A stretch of 64,000 nucleotides of DNA from Azotobacter paspali (GTDB lineage Bacteria > Pseudomonadota > Gammaproteobacteria > Pseudomonadales > Pseudomonadaceae): the NCBI RefSeq assembly GCF_042434745.1, contig NZ_JBHLSS010000127.1. One strand, given 5' to 3'. Both the position numbers and the translations under genes were made by a program. Positions 20,945 to 29,527 of the stretch are shown here, piece after piece (the first letter of the stretch is position 1; each line of letters opens with the position of its first letter). The notes under the pieces are model-generated. The model saw only the letters and a program-made list of their open reading frames with translations. It was not told the DNA's origin and made no database searches.

Positions 20945-22683
20945 CAGATACGCTCTCCTTTGCCGGACGCATCCTTATTCACGGTCTTGGTCTCGGCCGG
21001 CGGCGGCAGGTTGTCCGGTGCCACGTTCATCAGGCGCAGCGCGCCGGCCATGACCCGGCCGAATACGGGCGCTGAAACCAGACCGCCGAAATAGGCGCCG
21101 TTGCTCGGCTCGTCGATCACCACGGCCATGGCGATACGAGGGGCGCTGATCGGGGCGAAGCCGGCAAATAGCGAGCGATACGACTTTTCCTTGTATCCCT
21201 TGGCACCCACGCTGGCCTTGCGCGCCGTGCCGCTCTTGCCTGCGACGTGATATCCCGGCACCTTGGCGCGGAATACGCCGCCTGGAGCCTCGACGACCTG
21301 CTGCAACATACCCTGCATGGTCTTGGCGACGCTTGGGGAGATGACCTGAACCCCTTCCGGTGCCTGTTCCTGCCGGGCCAACGCTAGAGGCAACGAACGA
21401 CCATCGTTGGCCAGCGTGGCATAGGCATGGGCCAGTTGAACGGCCGTTACCGACAGGCCATAGCCATAGGACAGCGTGGCAGTCTCCGCCTTGCGCCATT
21501 CGCGATAACTGGGCAAGTTGCCCACCTGCTCGCCTGGGAAACTCAAACCGGTATCCTGGCCGAAACCGACACGCTGCATCAGCGAGTGGATGGATGCACC
21601 ACCGATATCGAAGGCAACCTTGCTCATGCCGACGTTACTCGATTTGATCAGGATGCCGGTCAGATCCAGAACGCCGCCTTCGGCGTGCGAAACATCGCGA
21701 ATGGTATAACGCCCGATCTGCAACCTGCCGGGCGCCACTTCCACCCTGTCGCTGGGCTTCCAGCGTCCGGTTTCCAGTGCGGCGCTCATGGAAAGCGGCT
21801 TCATTGTCGAGCCGGGCTCGAAGACATCGACCAGAGCGCGATTGCGCATGGCTGCTGGATTGAGGTTGCGCTTGTTATTCGGGTTGTAAGTCGGCTGATT
21901 GACCATCGCCAATACTTCGCCGGTCTTTACATCGATCATCACCAGGGTGCCGGCCTTGGCGCCGACCTCGGCAATGGCATTTCGCAACTCCCGATGCGCC
22001 AGATACTGCAGCCGCAGATCGATGGACAGCGCCAGCGTCTTGCCGGCCTTGGCGTTCTGTACCACCTGGACATCCCGGATCAGCCTACCGCGACGGTCCT
22101 TCAGCACTTGCCGCTTGCCAGGCACACCGGCCAGCCATTCGTCGAAGGCCAGCTCCATGCCTTCGCGCCCGTGATCATCGATATCGGTGAAGCCGAGCAC
22201 ATGAGCGGTGACCTCGCCTGCCGGATAGAAACGCCGAAACTCTTCCAGAGCGTAGACACCCGGGATTTTCAAATCGAGCACGGCCTGCCCTTGCTCCGGG
22301 GTCAACCCTCGGACCAGATAGGTGAACTCGCGGCCAGCCAGTTGCTCGAGACGCTCGGTCAGCGCCTTCTCATCCTGGCCCAGGGCCTTGGCCAGGGTGG
22401 CCCACTGGTCGCGTGCACCGGCCAGCTCCTTCGGATTGGCCCACAGGGTGGTGACCGGAGTACTGACCGCCAGCGGCTCGCCATTGCGATCGGTGATCAG
22501 TCCACGATGTGCGGGGATAGGGATATGCCGCATGCTGCGTGCATCACCCTGCCCCTTGAGGAAATCATGATCGAAAACATGTAGGTCGACGATGCGCCAG
22601 GCGATGGAAGCCACCATCAGAGCCAGGAGAATCAGCACCAGACGGAAACGCCAGGGATAGAGTGCTCCCTCGAGCCTCATCAT
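20944..22683 (-). CDS. ftsI: Septal peptidoglycan transpeptidase FtsI / PBP3 (579 aa)
   Basis: Class B penicillin-binding protein that cross-links septal wall with FtsW. One N-terminal membrane anchor (about 12-33) is followed by the pedestal domain (IPAHRGLITDRNGEPLAV) and the transpeptidase with catalytic serine in EPGSTMKP near residue 293, SSN in IKSSNVGMSK and KSGTARK. Two adjacent ATGs (22683 and 22680) overlap the ftsL stop; the first is used here. A longer frame to 22773 would run through ftsL. It is the main target of many anti-pseudomonal beta-lactams. Confidence 0.97.
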   Translation of the reverse strand: MMRLEGALYPWRFRLVLILLALMVASIAWRIVDLHVFDHDFLKGQGDARSMRHIPIPAHRGLITDRNGEPLAVSTPVTTLWANPKELAGARDQWATLAKALGQDEKALTERLEQLAGREFTYLVRGLTPEQGQAVLDLKIPGVYALEEFRRFYPAGEVTAHVLGFTDIDDHGREGMELAFDEWLAGVPGKRQVLKDRRGRLIRDVQVVQNAKAGKTLALSIDLRLQYLAHRELRNAIAEVGAKAGTLVMIDVKTGEVLAMVNQPTYNPNNKRNLNPAAMRNRALVDVFEPGSTMKPLSMSAALETGRWKPSDRVEVAPGRLQIGRYTIRDVSHAEGGVLDLTGILIKSSNVGMSKVAFDIGGASIHSLMQRVGFGQDTGLSFPGEQVGNLPSYREWRKAETATLSYGYGLSVTAVQLAHAYATLANDGRSLPLALARQEQAPEGVQVISPSVAKTMQGMLQQVVEAPGGVFRAKVPGYHVAGKSGTARKASVGAKGYKEKSYRSLFAGFAPISAPRIAMAVVIDEPSNGAYFGGLVSAPVFGRVMAGALRLMNVAPDNLPPPAETKTVNKDASGKGERI

Positions 22684-22973
22684 GGCGCCACCAGCCGTAC
22701 TTCCGCCGCGTCCGGGACGCGCATCTTCAAAGTTTCGGTGGCCAAGGTCTCGACCCGGCCATGCGCAGTCCAAGTGCTCTGCTCAAGGATCAATCGTCCC
22801 CATTCGGCCTGCAGCTTGTCGCGCTCGCTCAGTTCGCCGTACAGGGCATTGAGCAATTGACGATTCCAGTAGGCGCTATAGGACACCGCGATGGCGGAGA
22901 GCAGGGAGGCAACGAAAAGTACCAGCATCAAGAGACTACCGCCCGGCATGGTCTTGTCCGATATACGGCTCAT
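22680..22973 (-). CDS. ftsL: Cell division protein FtsL (97 aa)
   Basis: A small bitopic membrane protein of the FtsQ-FtsB-FtsL complex that activates FtsWI. A short cytoplasmic tail precedes one membrane segment (SLLMLVLFVASLLSAIAVSY, about 13-32), then a leucine-rich periplasmic coiled coil (RQLLNALYGELSERDKLQAEW). It starts inside the end of rsmH (4-base overlap) and ends in ATGATGA at the ftsI start. Sequence is poorly conserved across species, and the call rests on size, topology and position. Confidence 0.94.
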   Translation of the reverse strand: MSRISDKTMPGGSLLMLVLFVASLLSAIAVSYSAYWNRQLLNALYGELSERDKLQAEWGRLILEQSTWTAHGRVETLATETLKMRVPDAAEVRLVAP

Positions 22974-23911
22974 CGAAGCTTCTCCGCCACACGCATGATT
23001 GCGCTGCGGGCACGGGGATTGGTCTTGAGTTCGGACTCGGAGGCATATCGCGGCTTGCCAATCAGCTTGAGACGCGGCTCGAAAGCAGCCGGACGGATCG
23101 GAAGATCACGCGGTAGCTTGTCAGCCTCACCCTTGGCCTGCCGACGCATGAACCGCTTGACGATGCGGTCCTCCAGCGAATGGAAACTGATCACGGCCAG
23201 GCGGCCACCGACTTCAAGTACCTCCAGCGCAGCATCAAGCCCCTGCTCGAGATCACCAAGCTCATTGTTTATATGAATACGCAGGCCCTGAAAGGCACGC
23301 GTTGCTGGATTCTTGCCCTTCTCCCAGGCTGGATTGGCGGCAGCCAGTACCTGCGCCAGATCGGCGGTACGCTCGAACGGCCTCTCCTGGCGACGCTGTA
23401 CCACAGCCTGAGCCATGCGCCTGGCAAAGCGCTCTTCACCATAATCCTTGAACACGTGGGCAATCTCCTCGCAGGAAGCCTGAGCCAGCCATTCGGCCGC
23501 ACTCAAGCCGCGGCTCGGATCCATACGCATGTCCAGCGGACCGTCGTTGAGAAAGCTGAAACCACGTTCGGGATCGTCCAGTTGCGGCGAGGACACACCC
23601 AGATCAAGCAGCACACCACTGATCTTGCCGACCAGCCCACGCATTTTTATCTCGTCCGCCAACTCGGCAAAACTGCGCTGCACGATGACGAAACGAGCAT
23701 CCTCCGTAGCCAGAGCAAGCCCGGCAGCGACCGCCTGGGGATCCTTGTCGAAGCCAAGCAGGATACCTCCCGCGCCAAGACGCCCGAGAATCAACCTGCT
23801 ATGCCCGCCTCGCCCGAAAGTGCCGTCCAGATAACAGCCGCCCTCCCGGATGGACAGAGCGTCGACCGCCTCTTCAAGCAGCACGGTGATATGACTGAAA
23901 CCACTCTTCAT
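22970..23911 (-). CDS. rsmH: 16S rRNA (cytosine-1402-N4)-methyltransferase RsmH (313 aa)
   Basis: SAM-dependent methylase that makes m4Cm1402 in the ribosomal P site together with RsmI, also in this window. Key motifs are HITVLLEEAVDAL, the SAM loop DGTFGRGGHS, LLDLGVSSPQLDD, and the C-terminal VISFHSLEDRIVK and NPRARSA. ATG 23911 lies two bases past the mraZ stop. A GTG at 23917 overlapping that stop (GTGA) is possible and would add two residues. Formerly called mraW. Confidence 0.96.
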   Translation of the reverse strand: MKSGFSHITVLLEEAVDALSIREGGCYLDGTFGRGGHSRLILGRLGAGGILLGFDKDPQAVAAGLALATEDARFVIVQRSFAELADEIKMRGLVGKISGVLLDLGVSSPQLDDPERGFSFLNDGPLDMRMDPSRGLSAAEWLAQASCEEIAHVFKDYGEERFARRMAQAVVQRRQERPFERTADLAQVLAAANPAWEKGKNPATRAFQGLRIHINNELGDLEQGLDAALEVLEVGGRLAVISFHSLEDRIVKRFMRRQAKGEADKLPRDLPIRPAAFEPRLKLIGKPRYASESELKTNPRARSAIMRVAEKLR

Positions 23912-23913
23912 AA

Positions 23914-24372
23914 TCACAGGATCAAGTCGCGCAATTCGCCCGGCAGGTCTCCGGGTTGTTGTTTGATAGCCGCCAGATCCGCATTTGCAATCGCGATCCA
24001 GGCATCTTCATTCCACAGCTGAAATTTGTTCAGTTGGCCGACCAGCATTGCGTGCTTGTTCAGATTCGCATGCTCCCGTAGGCGTGGCGGAATCAGGAAA
24101 CGCCCGCTGCCATCCAGCTCGAGATCCACGGCATTACCGATCAAAAGCCGCTGCAGACGGCGAGTTTCCTCGCGCAGCGAAGGAAGCTCACGCAGTTTAG
24201 TCTCGATGAGCTCCCATTCCGGCAGAGGGTATATGCAGAGACAGGGGTCCATCGCATCGATGGTGACGATGAGTTGCCCAGCCGAGCGAGCCATGAGCTC
24301 CTCACGATACCGGGCAGGCATCGAAATCCGCCCCTTAGCGTCAAGACTGACGGCATTTGCTCCGCGAAACAC
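23914..24372 (-). CDS. mraZ: Transcriptional regulator MraZ (152 aa)
   Basis: AbrB-like DNA-binding protein with two MraZ repeats, each carrying a Dxx(G)R signature: LDAKGRISMPARYRE near 10-24 and LDGSGRFLIPPRLRE near 84-98. It assembles as a ring and represses its own cluster by binding repeated boxes upstream of its gene. Four such boxes are visible at 24405-24440. The start is GTG 24372, with GGGGAAG upstream, giving the standard MFRGANAVSLDAKGR N-terminus. It is the first gene of the dcw operon. Confidence 0.96.
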   Translation of the reverse strand: MFRGANAVSLDAKGRISMPARYREELMARSAGQLIVTIDAMDPCLCIYPLPEWELIETKLRELPSLREETRRLQRLLIGNAVDLELDGSGRFLIPPRLREHANLNKHAMLVGQLNKFQLWNEDAWIAIANADLAAIKQQPGDLPGELRDLIL

Positions 24373-24404
24373 GGTCGCACTTCCCCTGACTACAAGCTTC
24401 CCTG

Positions 24405-24440
24405 CCCACTGAAACCCACTTTATGCCACTTCGTACCACC
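24405..24440 (-). promoter_or_regulatory. Four in-phase MraZ boxes upstream of mraZ
   Basis: Reading the minus strand, GGTGGT, AGTGGC, AGTGGG and AGTGGG occur at exact 10-bp steps (plus-strand starts 24435, 24425, 24415, 24405). This matches the known MraZ operator of short TGGGN-type repeats spaced about one helical turn apart. The boxes lie between the -10 element and the mraZ start, so bound MraZ would block the start of transcription. Confidence 0.8.
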
Positions 24441-24448
24441 TTGCGCAC

Positions 24449-24477
24449 ACTATAGAAACGCCCCACCCCACCGTCAA
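24449..24477 (-). promoter_or_regulatory. Sigma-70 promoter of the dcw cluster (Pmra)
   Basis: The minus strand has -35 TTGACG (24477-24472), a 17-bp spacer and -10 TATAGT (24454-24449). It is the best sigma-70 match I found in the window. Transcription should start near 24442, directly ahead of the MraZ boxes, with a leader of about 70 bases before the GTG of mraZ. Confidence 0.8.
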
Positions 24478-24660
24478 GGCAGTGGAAAATGAAAAAATCC
24501 TTATGGGACGGCGATTTAGCTGATTAAGAGAGAGAAAAATCGCAACTAATGCGGAACAAATTCAGCAAAATCAATAAGCTGAATTGCATACTTGAAGGGG
24601 ATTATGAAATGGAGGTTTTCTGCCTGGCCTCTGATAGGCTTCACAAAGCGGGGCGAGGAG
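24478..24660. other. AT-rich spacer between rnpB and the dcw promoter, with an inverted repeat
   Basis: This roughly 180-bp stretch is clearly more AT-rich than its surroundings. It holds an 8-bp inverted repeat, AATTCAGC (24559-24566) and GCTGAATT (24578-24585), around an 11-base loop. No supported gene is present. A short plus-strand frame at 24604-24741 runs into antisense RNase P sequence and is rejected. The spacer may insulate rnpB from the cluster or act as an upstream (UP) element, but that is speculation. Confidence 0.5.
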
Positions 24661-25023
24661 AAAAAAGGAGAGCCGATCTATAAGCCGGGTTCTGTCGAGG
24701 ACAGTCATTCCTCTACGACGACCATCGCTGGCCGCCTTTAGCAACCTACCCGGATCCAGCGCGGGCCACGCCAATGGATCCCTATTTGGTCTTGCTCCGA
24801 GTGGGGTTTACCTAGCCACGAACTGTTGCCAGCCGTGCGGTGCGCTCTTACCGCACCTTTTCACCCTTACCGGCGCTTGCGCGCTTAGGCGGTTGTTTTC
24901 TGTGGCACTTTCCGTAGGCTCGCGCCTCCCAGGCGTTACCTGGCACTCTGCCCTATGGAGCCCGGACTTTCCTCCCTCCCATATTGAGGAACAATACGGG
25001 ACAGCGACTGTCCAACCGACTCT
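24661..25023 (-). ncRNA. rnpB: RNase P RNA, bacterial class A (M1 RNA)
   Basis: Catalytic RNA that matures tRNA 5' ends. The minus strand begins AGAGTCGGTTGGACAGTCGC and carries the conserved CR-I segment GAGGAAAGTCCGGGCTCC. It continues with the GGTAAGGGTGAAAAGGTGCGGTAAGAG-type P11-P12 region, then GCAACAG and the CR-V segment ACAGAACCCGGCTTATAG. The last helix pairs CTCTCC with the 5' GGAGAG and is followed by TTTTTT at 24661-24666, an intrinsic end. The RNA is about 357 nt. It lies between rsmI and mraZ, its usual pseudomonad place. Confidence 0.97.
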
Positions 25024-25032
25024 CCGCCCGCA

Positions 25033-25061
25033 AGAATAATGCTCGCCGGCAGTATCCGCAA
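25033..25061 (-). promoter_or_regulatory. Sigma-70 promoter of rnpB
   Basis: The minus strand shows -35 TTGCGG (25061-25056), a 17-bp spacer and -10 TATTCT (25038-25033), nine to ten bases ahead of the RNA's 5' end. A GC-rich TGCGGGCGG discriminator follows the -10, as in growth-regulated stable-RNA promoters. Confidence 0.65.
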
Positions 25062-25093
25062 GCACTCCTCCTCCAGGACAACATGCGCCGGCC

Positions 25094-25957
25094 TCATCCT
25101 CGACGTTCCAGAGCTGTCTGATAAAGCAGGTTCTTGCGTACTCCGGTAATCTCGGCGGCCAAAGCCGCAGCCTTCCCCAACGGCATTTCCTTTAGCAGGA
25201 GATCGAGGACGCGAAGCGCTTCCGCCGATACCGAATTGTCGGAAGGAGCCTGCCAGCCAGCCAACAGGAGCACGCACTCGCCACGTTGCTGATTGCCATC
25301 GGCAGCAACCCAGGCACGCAACTCGCCGAGGGGCAATCCTTGGAAGGTTTCGAAGGTCTTGGTCAGCTCTCGTGCCAGAACCGCCAGACGATCACTTCCC
25401 ATGATCCGCTCGAGATCACTCAGGCATTCGAGCAACCGATGCGGCGCCTCGTAGAAAATCAGCGTGCGAGACTCTTCTTTCAAGCGCTCCAAACGAGCTT
25501 GACGCGCAGCCGTCCTGGCCGGCAAAAACCCCTCGAAGACGAAGCGATCCGAAGGCAAGCCCGCAGCGGACAGCGCCGTGATCAAGGCACAGGGGCCGGG
25601 CACCGGGATCACCCTTATACCGGCGGCGCGCGCCTCACGTACCAGATGAAACCCTGGATCGGAAATCAATGGGGTACCGGCATCCGAAATCAGCGCGACA
25701 TCCTCACCAGCCACCAGTCGCGCCAGGAAGCGCGCTCCCCGGTCACGCTCATTGTGCTCATGACAGGCAGCCAAGGGCGTCATGATGCCGAAATGCTGCA
25801 GCAAACGTGCGGAATGACGAGTATCCTCGGCCGCGATCAGGGCCACGTCGCGCAGCACGCTGAGTGCCCGTGTGGAGATATCGTCAAGGTTGCCAATCGG
25901 GGTAGCAACGACATAAAGGATGCCTATCCTTGGATTCAGCGCAGCGGATACGACCAT
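25094..25957 (-). CDS. rsmI: 16S rRNA (cytidine-1402-2'-O)-methyltransferase RsmI (287 aa)
   Basis: Tetrapyrrole-methylase-fold SAM enzyme that adds the 2'-O-methyl to C1402, the same nucleotide modified by RsmH. Visible motifs are LYVVATPIGNLDDIS, AAEDTRHSARLL, LISDAGTPLISDPG and PGPCALITALSAAGLPSDRF. ATG 25957 has AAGGGGGGG just upstream. An upstream GTG at 25984 gives nine extra residues and lacks a site. It is divergent from lpoA, as in E. coli. Confidence 0.96.
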   Translation of the reverse strand: MVVSAALNPRIGILYVVATPIGNLDDISTRALSVLRDVALIAAEDTRHSARLLQHFGIMTPLAACHEHNERDRGARFLARLVAGEDVALISDAGTPLISDPGFHLVREARAAGIRVIPVPGPCALITALSAAGLPSDRFVFEGFLPARTAARQARLERLKEESRTLIFYEAPHRLLECLSDLERIMGSDRLAVLARELTKTFETFQGLPLGELRAWVAADGNQQRGECVLLLAGWQAPSDNSVSAEALRVLDLLLKEMPLGKAAALAAEITGVRKNLLYQTALERRG

Positions 25958-26071
25958 GGCCCCCCCCTTAGACGATCGAAGCACGCATTGTAACCGGTTT
26001 CCCGATCACGACATCACACCCAAGGCTTGGGTACAATTCTTCAATTGTCCTTGAGCATCAGGAACGCCTTA

Positions 26072-27895
26072 ATGATTGCCTGTCTGCGCCCCCTTTCCGC
26101 CCTTTTTCTTGCCGGTCTCCTGACTGCCTGTGCCAGTTCGCCCTCGTCCAGACTGGGCGAACTGCCCTCACCTTCGCAAGCCAGCGTCGAGCAACTCCTG
26201 CAGCAGGCCGACGAAAGCAAACCGGAAAAAGCCGCACTCCTGCGCCTGACGGCCGCTGACCAGGCTTACCGGCAGAAGGATCTGGCCCAGGCCATGCGCA
26301 TTCTCGAGCAAATCCCGTTGGATAGTCTCAAGCCCGCCCAGCAGATCTTCGCCAGCACTCTCGGTGCAGAGATCGCCTTGGCCCGCAATAATCCCAAAGT
26401 AGCGCTCAAAACCCTCAACCACCCCAGCATGCAACACTTGGGCGAACTGCCCATACAGCAACAGATTCGCACTCAATTCACGCGCGCACGTGCCCTGGAA
26501 GCGGATGGACAGCATCTGAGCGCCGCCCGCGAGCGGATTTTCATCGCGCCCCTCCTGAGCGAATCGAACGCTAGCGAAAACCACGAGCGGATCTGGCGAC
26601 TAATTCAGGGTCTGCCATTGGATGCCCTGAATGCTCCCGGAGAAGAGAACAGCGAACTAGGGGGTTGGCTGGCCTTGGCTCGCGGCATAAAAAGTGCCGG
26701 CACCCTGGAGTTGCAGCAAGCGGCCATTGACCAGTGGCGCGCAGCCAACCCGCAGCATCCGGCAGCCCTGCAGTTGCCGGTACCGCTCATCAAACTACGC
26801 GAGCTGGCCAGCCAACCGCTGAACAAGATTGCCCTGCTGCTTCCAGAGGAAGGCCAACTCGCCTCAGTGTCCCGCGCCTTGCGCAACGGCTTCATGGCCG
26901 CCCATTACCAGGCGCAGCAACTCGGTCAGCATCCCCCTAGCATCGAACTCTACGACAGCAGCCAATTGACCTCCATCGACGACTTCTATCGCCAGGCTCA
27001 GGCCGCCGGAGTGCAACTGGTCGTCGGCCCCTTGGAAAAAACCCTGGTCAAACAGCTAGGTGATCGGGAACAGCTACCGATCACCACGCTCGCCCTGAAC
27101 TATGGCAACGCCGGACAGGAAGGCCCGCCACAGCTTTTCGAATTCGGTTTGGCAGCAGAAGATGAAGCCCGAGGAGCCGCCCGCCGCGCCTGGGCAGACG
27201 GTATGCGCAGGGGCGTAGCCATGGTGCCCTCCGGCGAATGGGGCGACCGGGTTCTTCAAGCCTTCCAGCAAAGCTGGCAGGCTACGGGCGGCAATCTGGT
27301 TGCCGTCGTTCGGATCGACCAGCCTGCCTACCTGGCTCAGCAGATTGCCGAACTGTTCCAACTGCGTCAAAGCGAGGCACGCGGCAAACGCCTGCAAGCT
27401 GTGCTTGGTAGCGAGGTGGTTGCACAACCCTCGCGGCGCCGCGATATCGACTTCATTTTCCTGGCCGCCACCCCGCAGCAGGCCCAGCAAATCAAGCCGA
27501 CCCTCGCCTTCCAATATGCCGGCGACGTACCGATCTATGCCACTTCGCATCTCTACAGCCCCAAGGAAGAACGGAACTATTACCTTGACCTCGAAGGTAT
27601 TCAGTTCTGCGAAACACCCTGGCTGCTGGATGCAAATCCGAATGACAACCTACCGCAACTGGTTGGAAATCAATGGCCGCAGGCCAAGGGTAGTCTAGGA
27701 CGCCTCTACGCCATGGGCGTCGATGCCTACCGAGTCGCTCCGCGACTGGCACAACTCAAGGCACTACCGGAAACCCGCATCGACGGTCTCTCCGGCAACC
27801 TGAGCCTGAGTCCCGACCAGCGCATCCAGCGCCAGTTGCCTTGGGCTGCGTTTCGCGATGGCCAGATACAGCGCTTGCCGGCCAGCGGTTTCTGA
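26072..27895 (+). CDS. lpoA: Outer-membrane lipoprotein LpoA, activator of PBP1A (LppC family, 607 aa)
   Basis: Outer-membrane lipoprotein that reaches through the wall to stimulate the class A penicillin-binding protein PBP1A. A signal peptide ends in a lipobox (FLAGLLTAC, lipidated Cys near residue 20). An N-terminal helical TPR-like domain (about 35-250) precedes a C-terminal periplasmic-binding-protein-like domain (from LNKIALLLPEEGQLA). ATG 26072 is chosen because it places the signal peptide properly and has AGGA upstream. It is the first of four plus-strand genes, lpoA-yraN-diaA-dolP. Confidence 0.92.
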   Translation: MIACLRPLSALFLAGLLTACASSPSSRLGELPSPSQASVEQLLQQADESKPEKAALLRLTAADQAYRQKDLAQAMRILEQIPLDSLKPAQQIFASTLGAEIALARNNPKVALKTLNHPSMQHLGELPIQQQIRTQFTRARALEADGQHLSAARERIFIAPLLSESNASENHERIWRLIQGLPLDALNAPGEENSELGGWLALARGIKSAGTLELQQAAIDQWRAANPQHPAALQLPVPLIKLRELASQPLNKIALLLPEEGQLASVSRALRNGFMAAHYQAQQLGQHPPSIELYDSSQLTSIDDFYRQAQAAGVQLVVGPLEKTLVKQLGDREQLPITTLALNYGNAGQEGPPQLFEFGLAAEDEARGAARRAWADGMRRGVAMVPSGEWGDRVLQAFQQSWQATGGNLVAVVRIDQPAYLAQQIAELFQLRQSEARGKRLQAVLGSEVVAQPSRRRDIDFIFLAATPQQAQQIKPTLAFQYAGDVPIYATSHLYSPKEERNYYLDLEGIQFCETPWLLDANPNDNLPQLVGNQWPQAKGSLGRLYAMGVDAYRVAPRLAQLKALPETRIDGLSGNLSLSPDQRIQRQLPWAAFRDGQIQRLPASGF

Positions 27896-27896
27896 C

Positions 27897-28259
27897 ATGG
27901 ACAGGCAACGCATAGGACGCGATGCCGAGGCTCTTGCCCTACTCCATCTAACAACGCAAGGAATGCGCCTCCTGGCGCAAAACTGGCGCTGTCGATGCGG
28001 CGAGCTTGATCTGGTCATGCTTGACGGCGATACGGTAGTATTCATTGAGGTGCGCTATCGGCGGCATTTCGCCTGGGGAGGCGCACTGGAGAGCATTGAT
28101 ACACGCAAGCGCATGAAACTCATCCGCACCGCTCAGTATTTTCTGCAGCAAGAAACACGTTGGGCCAGGCATCCCTGCCGTTTCGATGTCATTGCCATCA
28201 ATGCCGATGAGAGCGCATCCAGCCATCTGAACTGGATTCGCAGTGCCTTCGATGCCTGA
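27897..28259 (+). CDS. yraN: UPF0102 family protein YraN (120 aa)
   Basis: A small protein with a restriction-endonuclease-like fold. The PD-(D/E)xK-like core is visible as GELDLVMLDGDTVVFIEVRYR, with E and D followed by ExR rather than ExK. The N-terminal GRDAEALALLHLTTQGMRLLAQNWRCR helix region is typical. The molecular role is not established; a nuclease-like role in recombination or DNA repair is only inferred from the fold. It starts one base after the lpoA stop. Confidence 0.9.
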   Translation: MDRQRIGRDAEALALLHLTTQGMRLLAQNWRCRCGELDLVMLDGDTVVFIEVRYRRHFAWGGALESIDTRKRMKLIRTAQYFLQQETRWARHPCRFDVIAINADESASSHLNWIRSAFDA

Positions 28260-28365
28260 TCCGGCAAGCTACTTAGTTCCCAAACGTTCTGCGGCAGCCC
28301 CACCGCCCTTATGCGTCAGACTTTCTTCTGAGCGCAGCGAACACCAACTTTGAAGGCTATCGCCG

Positions 28366-28959
28366 ATGGACATGCACGCCCGCATCAGCCAGCTCTTTCA
28401 GGCCAGCATTGAAACCAAGCAGCAGGCCATGGAGGTCATCCTCCCCCATATCGTCCAAGCCAGCGAACTCATGGTTCAGGCCTTGCTCAACGAAGGCAAG
28501 ATCCTTTCTTGCGGCAATGGCGGCTCAGCCGGAGATGCACAGCACTTCTCATCGGAACTGCTCAACCGCTTCGAGCGCGAACGCCCCAGCCTGCCGGCCA
28601 TCGCACTGACCACCGACAGTTCGACGCTCACTTCGATCGCCAACGACTACAGCTACAACGAAGTTTTTTCCAAGCAGATCCGCGCCCTAGGTCAACCCGG
28701 CGACGTTCTGTTGGCCATTTCCACCAGCGGCAACTCCGCCAATGTGATTCAAGCAATCCAGGCGGCTCATGACAGGGAAATGCAGGTAGTTGCTCTGACT
28801 GGCCGCGATGGAGGCGGCATGGCCGCATTACTGCTCCCTGAGGACATCGAAATCCGGATACCAGCCAAGGTTACAGCCAGGATTCAAGAGGTGCACCTGC
28901 TAGTCATCCACTGTTTGTGCGATTTAATCGACAATCAACTGTTTGGAAGCGAAGAATGA
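28366..28959 (+). CDS. diaA: SIS-domain protein DiaA / GmhA-like (197 aa)
   Basis: A single SIS domain ([19 protein letters not shown] near 46-64, [17 protein letters not shown] near 108-124). In E. coli the gene at this place (yraN-diaA-dolP) binds DnaA and helps timely initiation at oriC. The same family includes phosphoheptose isomerase GmhA, and pseudomonad members are often labelled gmhA. Sequence alone does not decide; the neighbours favour DiaA, while the ENxxDA-like catalytic positions would need alignment. Its stop overlaps the start of dolP in ATGA. Confidence 0.85.
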
Positions 28960-29489
28960 AAAGCTCACTTCTGATCATTGGTGCCCTGACGGCAAGCCTC
29001 TTCTTGGGAGGCTGCAGCAATCGCAGCATCGGTAACAGCATTGACGATCAATTCATCGAGCCCAAGGTTGCCGAGAAAATCCGCCAGGCACATGCGGACC
29101 TGGATAGCGACAGTTCGCATATCGTGGTCACGACTTACAACGGCGTCACCCTGCTTGCAGGCCAGACTCCGCGCACTGAACTCAAGCAACTCGCCGAACA
29201 AGCCGCACTCTCGGTCCCCGGGGTAACGAGAGTGCATAATGAAATACAGATCCTTTCCCCCGCTTCGCTCCTTGCCCGCAGCAACGACTCTTTGCTGACC
29301 ACCAAGATCAAGACGCAAATGCTTGCCGATAGCACGATCCCTGGCTCGAAAATCAAGGTAGTCACCGAGAACGGCATCGTCTATCTACTGGGATTGATCA
29401 CTCGACAAGAAGCGAATAGAGCAGCCAATCTGGTACAGGGCGTTTCCGGCGTGCAGAAAGTCGTCAAACTGTTCCAGTACACGGACTGA
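28956..29489 (+). CDS. dolP: Dual BON-domain outer-membrane lipoprotein DolP (177 aa)
   Basis: A lipoprotein signal peptide with lipobox LFLGGC (Cys near residue 18) leads into two BON domains (about 40-110 and 115-175), each with a VxGVxxVHN or GVSGVQKVV segment that binds anionic phospholipid. In E. coli DolP (YraP) goes to division sites and supports outer-membrane integrity and BamA function. The ATG lies in the ATGA overlap with diaA. A hairpin terminator follows seven bases after the stop. Confidence 0.93.
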
Positions 29490-29490
29490 A

Positions 29491-29520
29491 TAAAAAGGCG
29501 ATCCCGAGGGATCGCCTCTT
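29491..29520. terminator. Bidirectional terminator between dolP and sspB
   Basis: A perfect nine-base stem GGCGATCCC-GA-GGGATCGCC (29497-29516) has TCTT on the plus side and an A-run (29492-29496) on the other, which reads as TTTTT for the minus strand. It lies between two convergent genes and should stop both. Confidence 0.85.
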
Positions 29521-29527
29521 GTATGAA

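Noticed and set aside
24604..24741. A 45-codon plus-strand frame with an AAGGGG site just before its ATG
   Set aside because: Most of it is antisense to the 3' end of RNase P RNA. The IYKPGS-type peptide is a familiar false gene made by rnpB antisense sequence.
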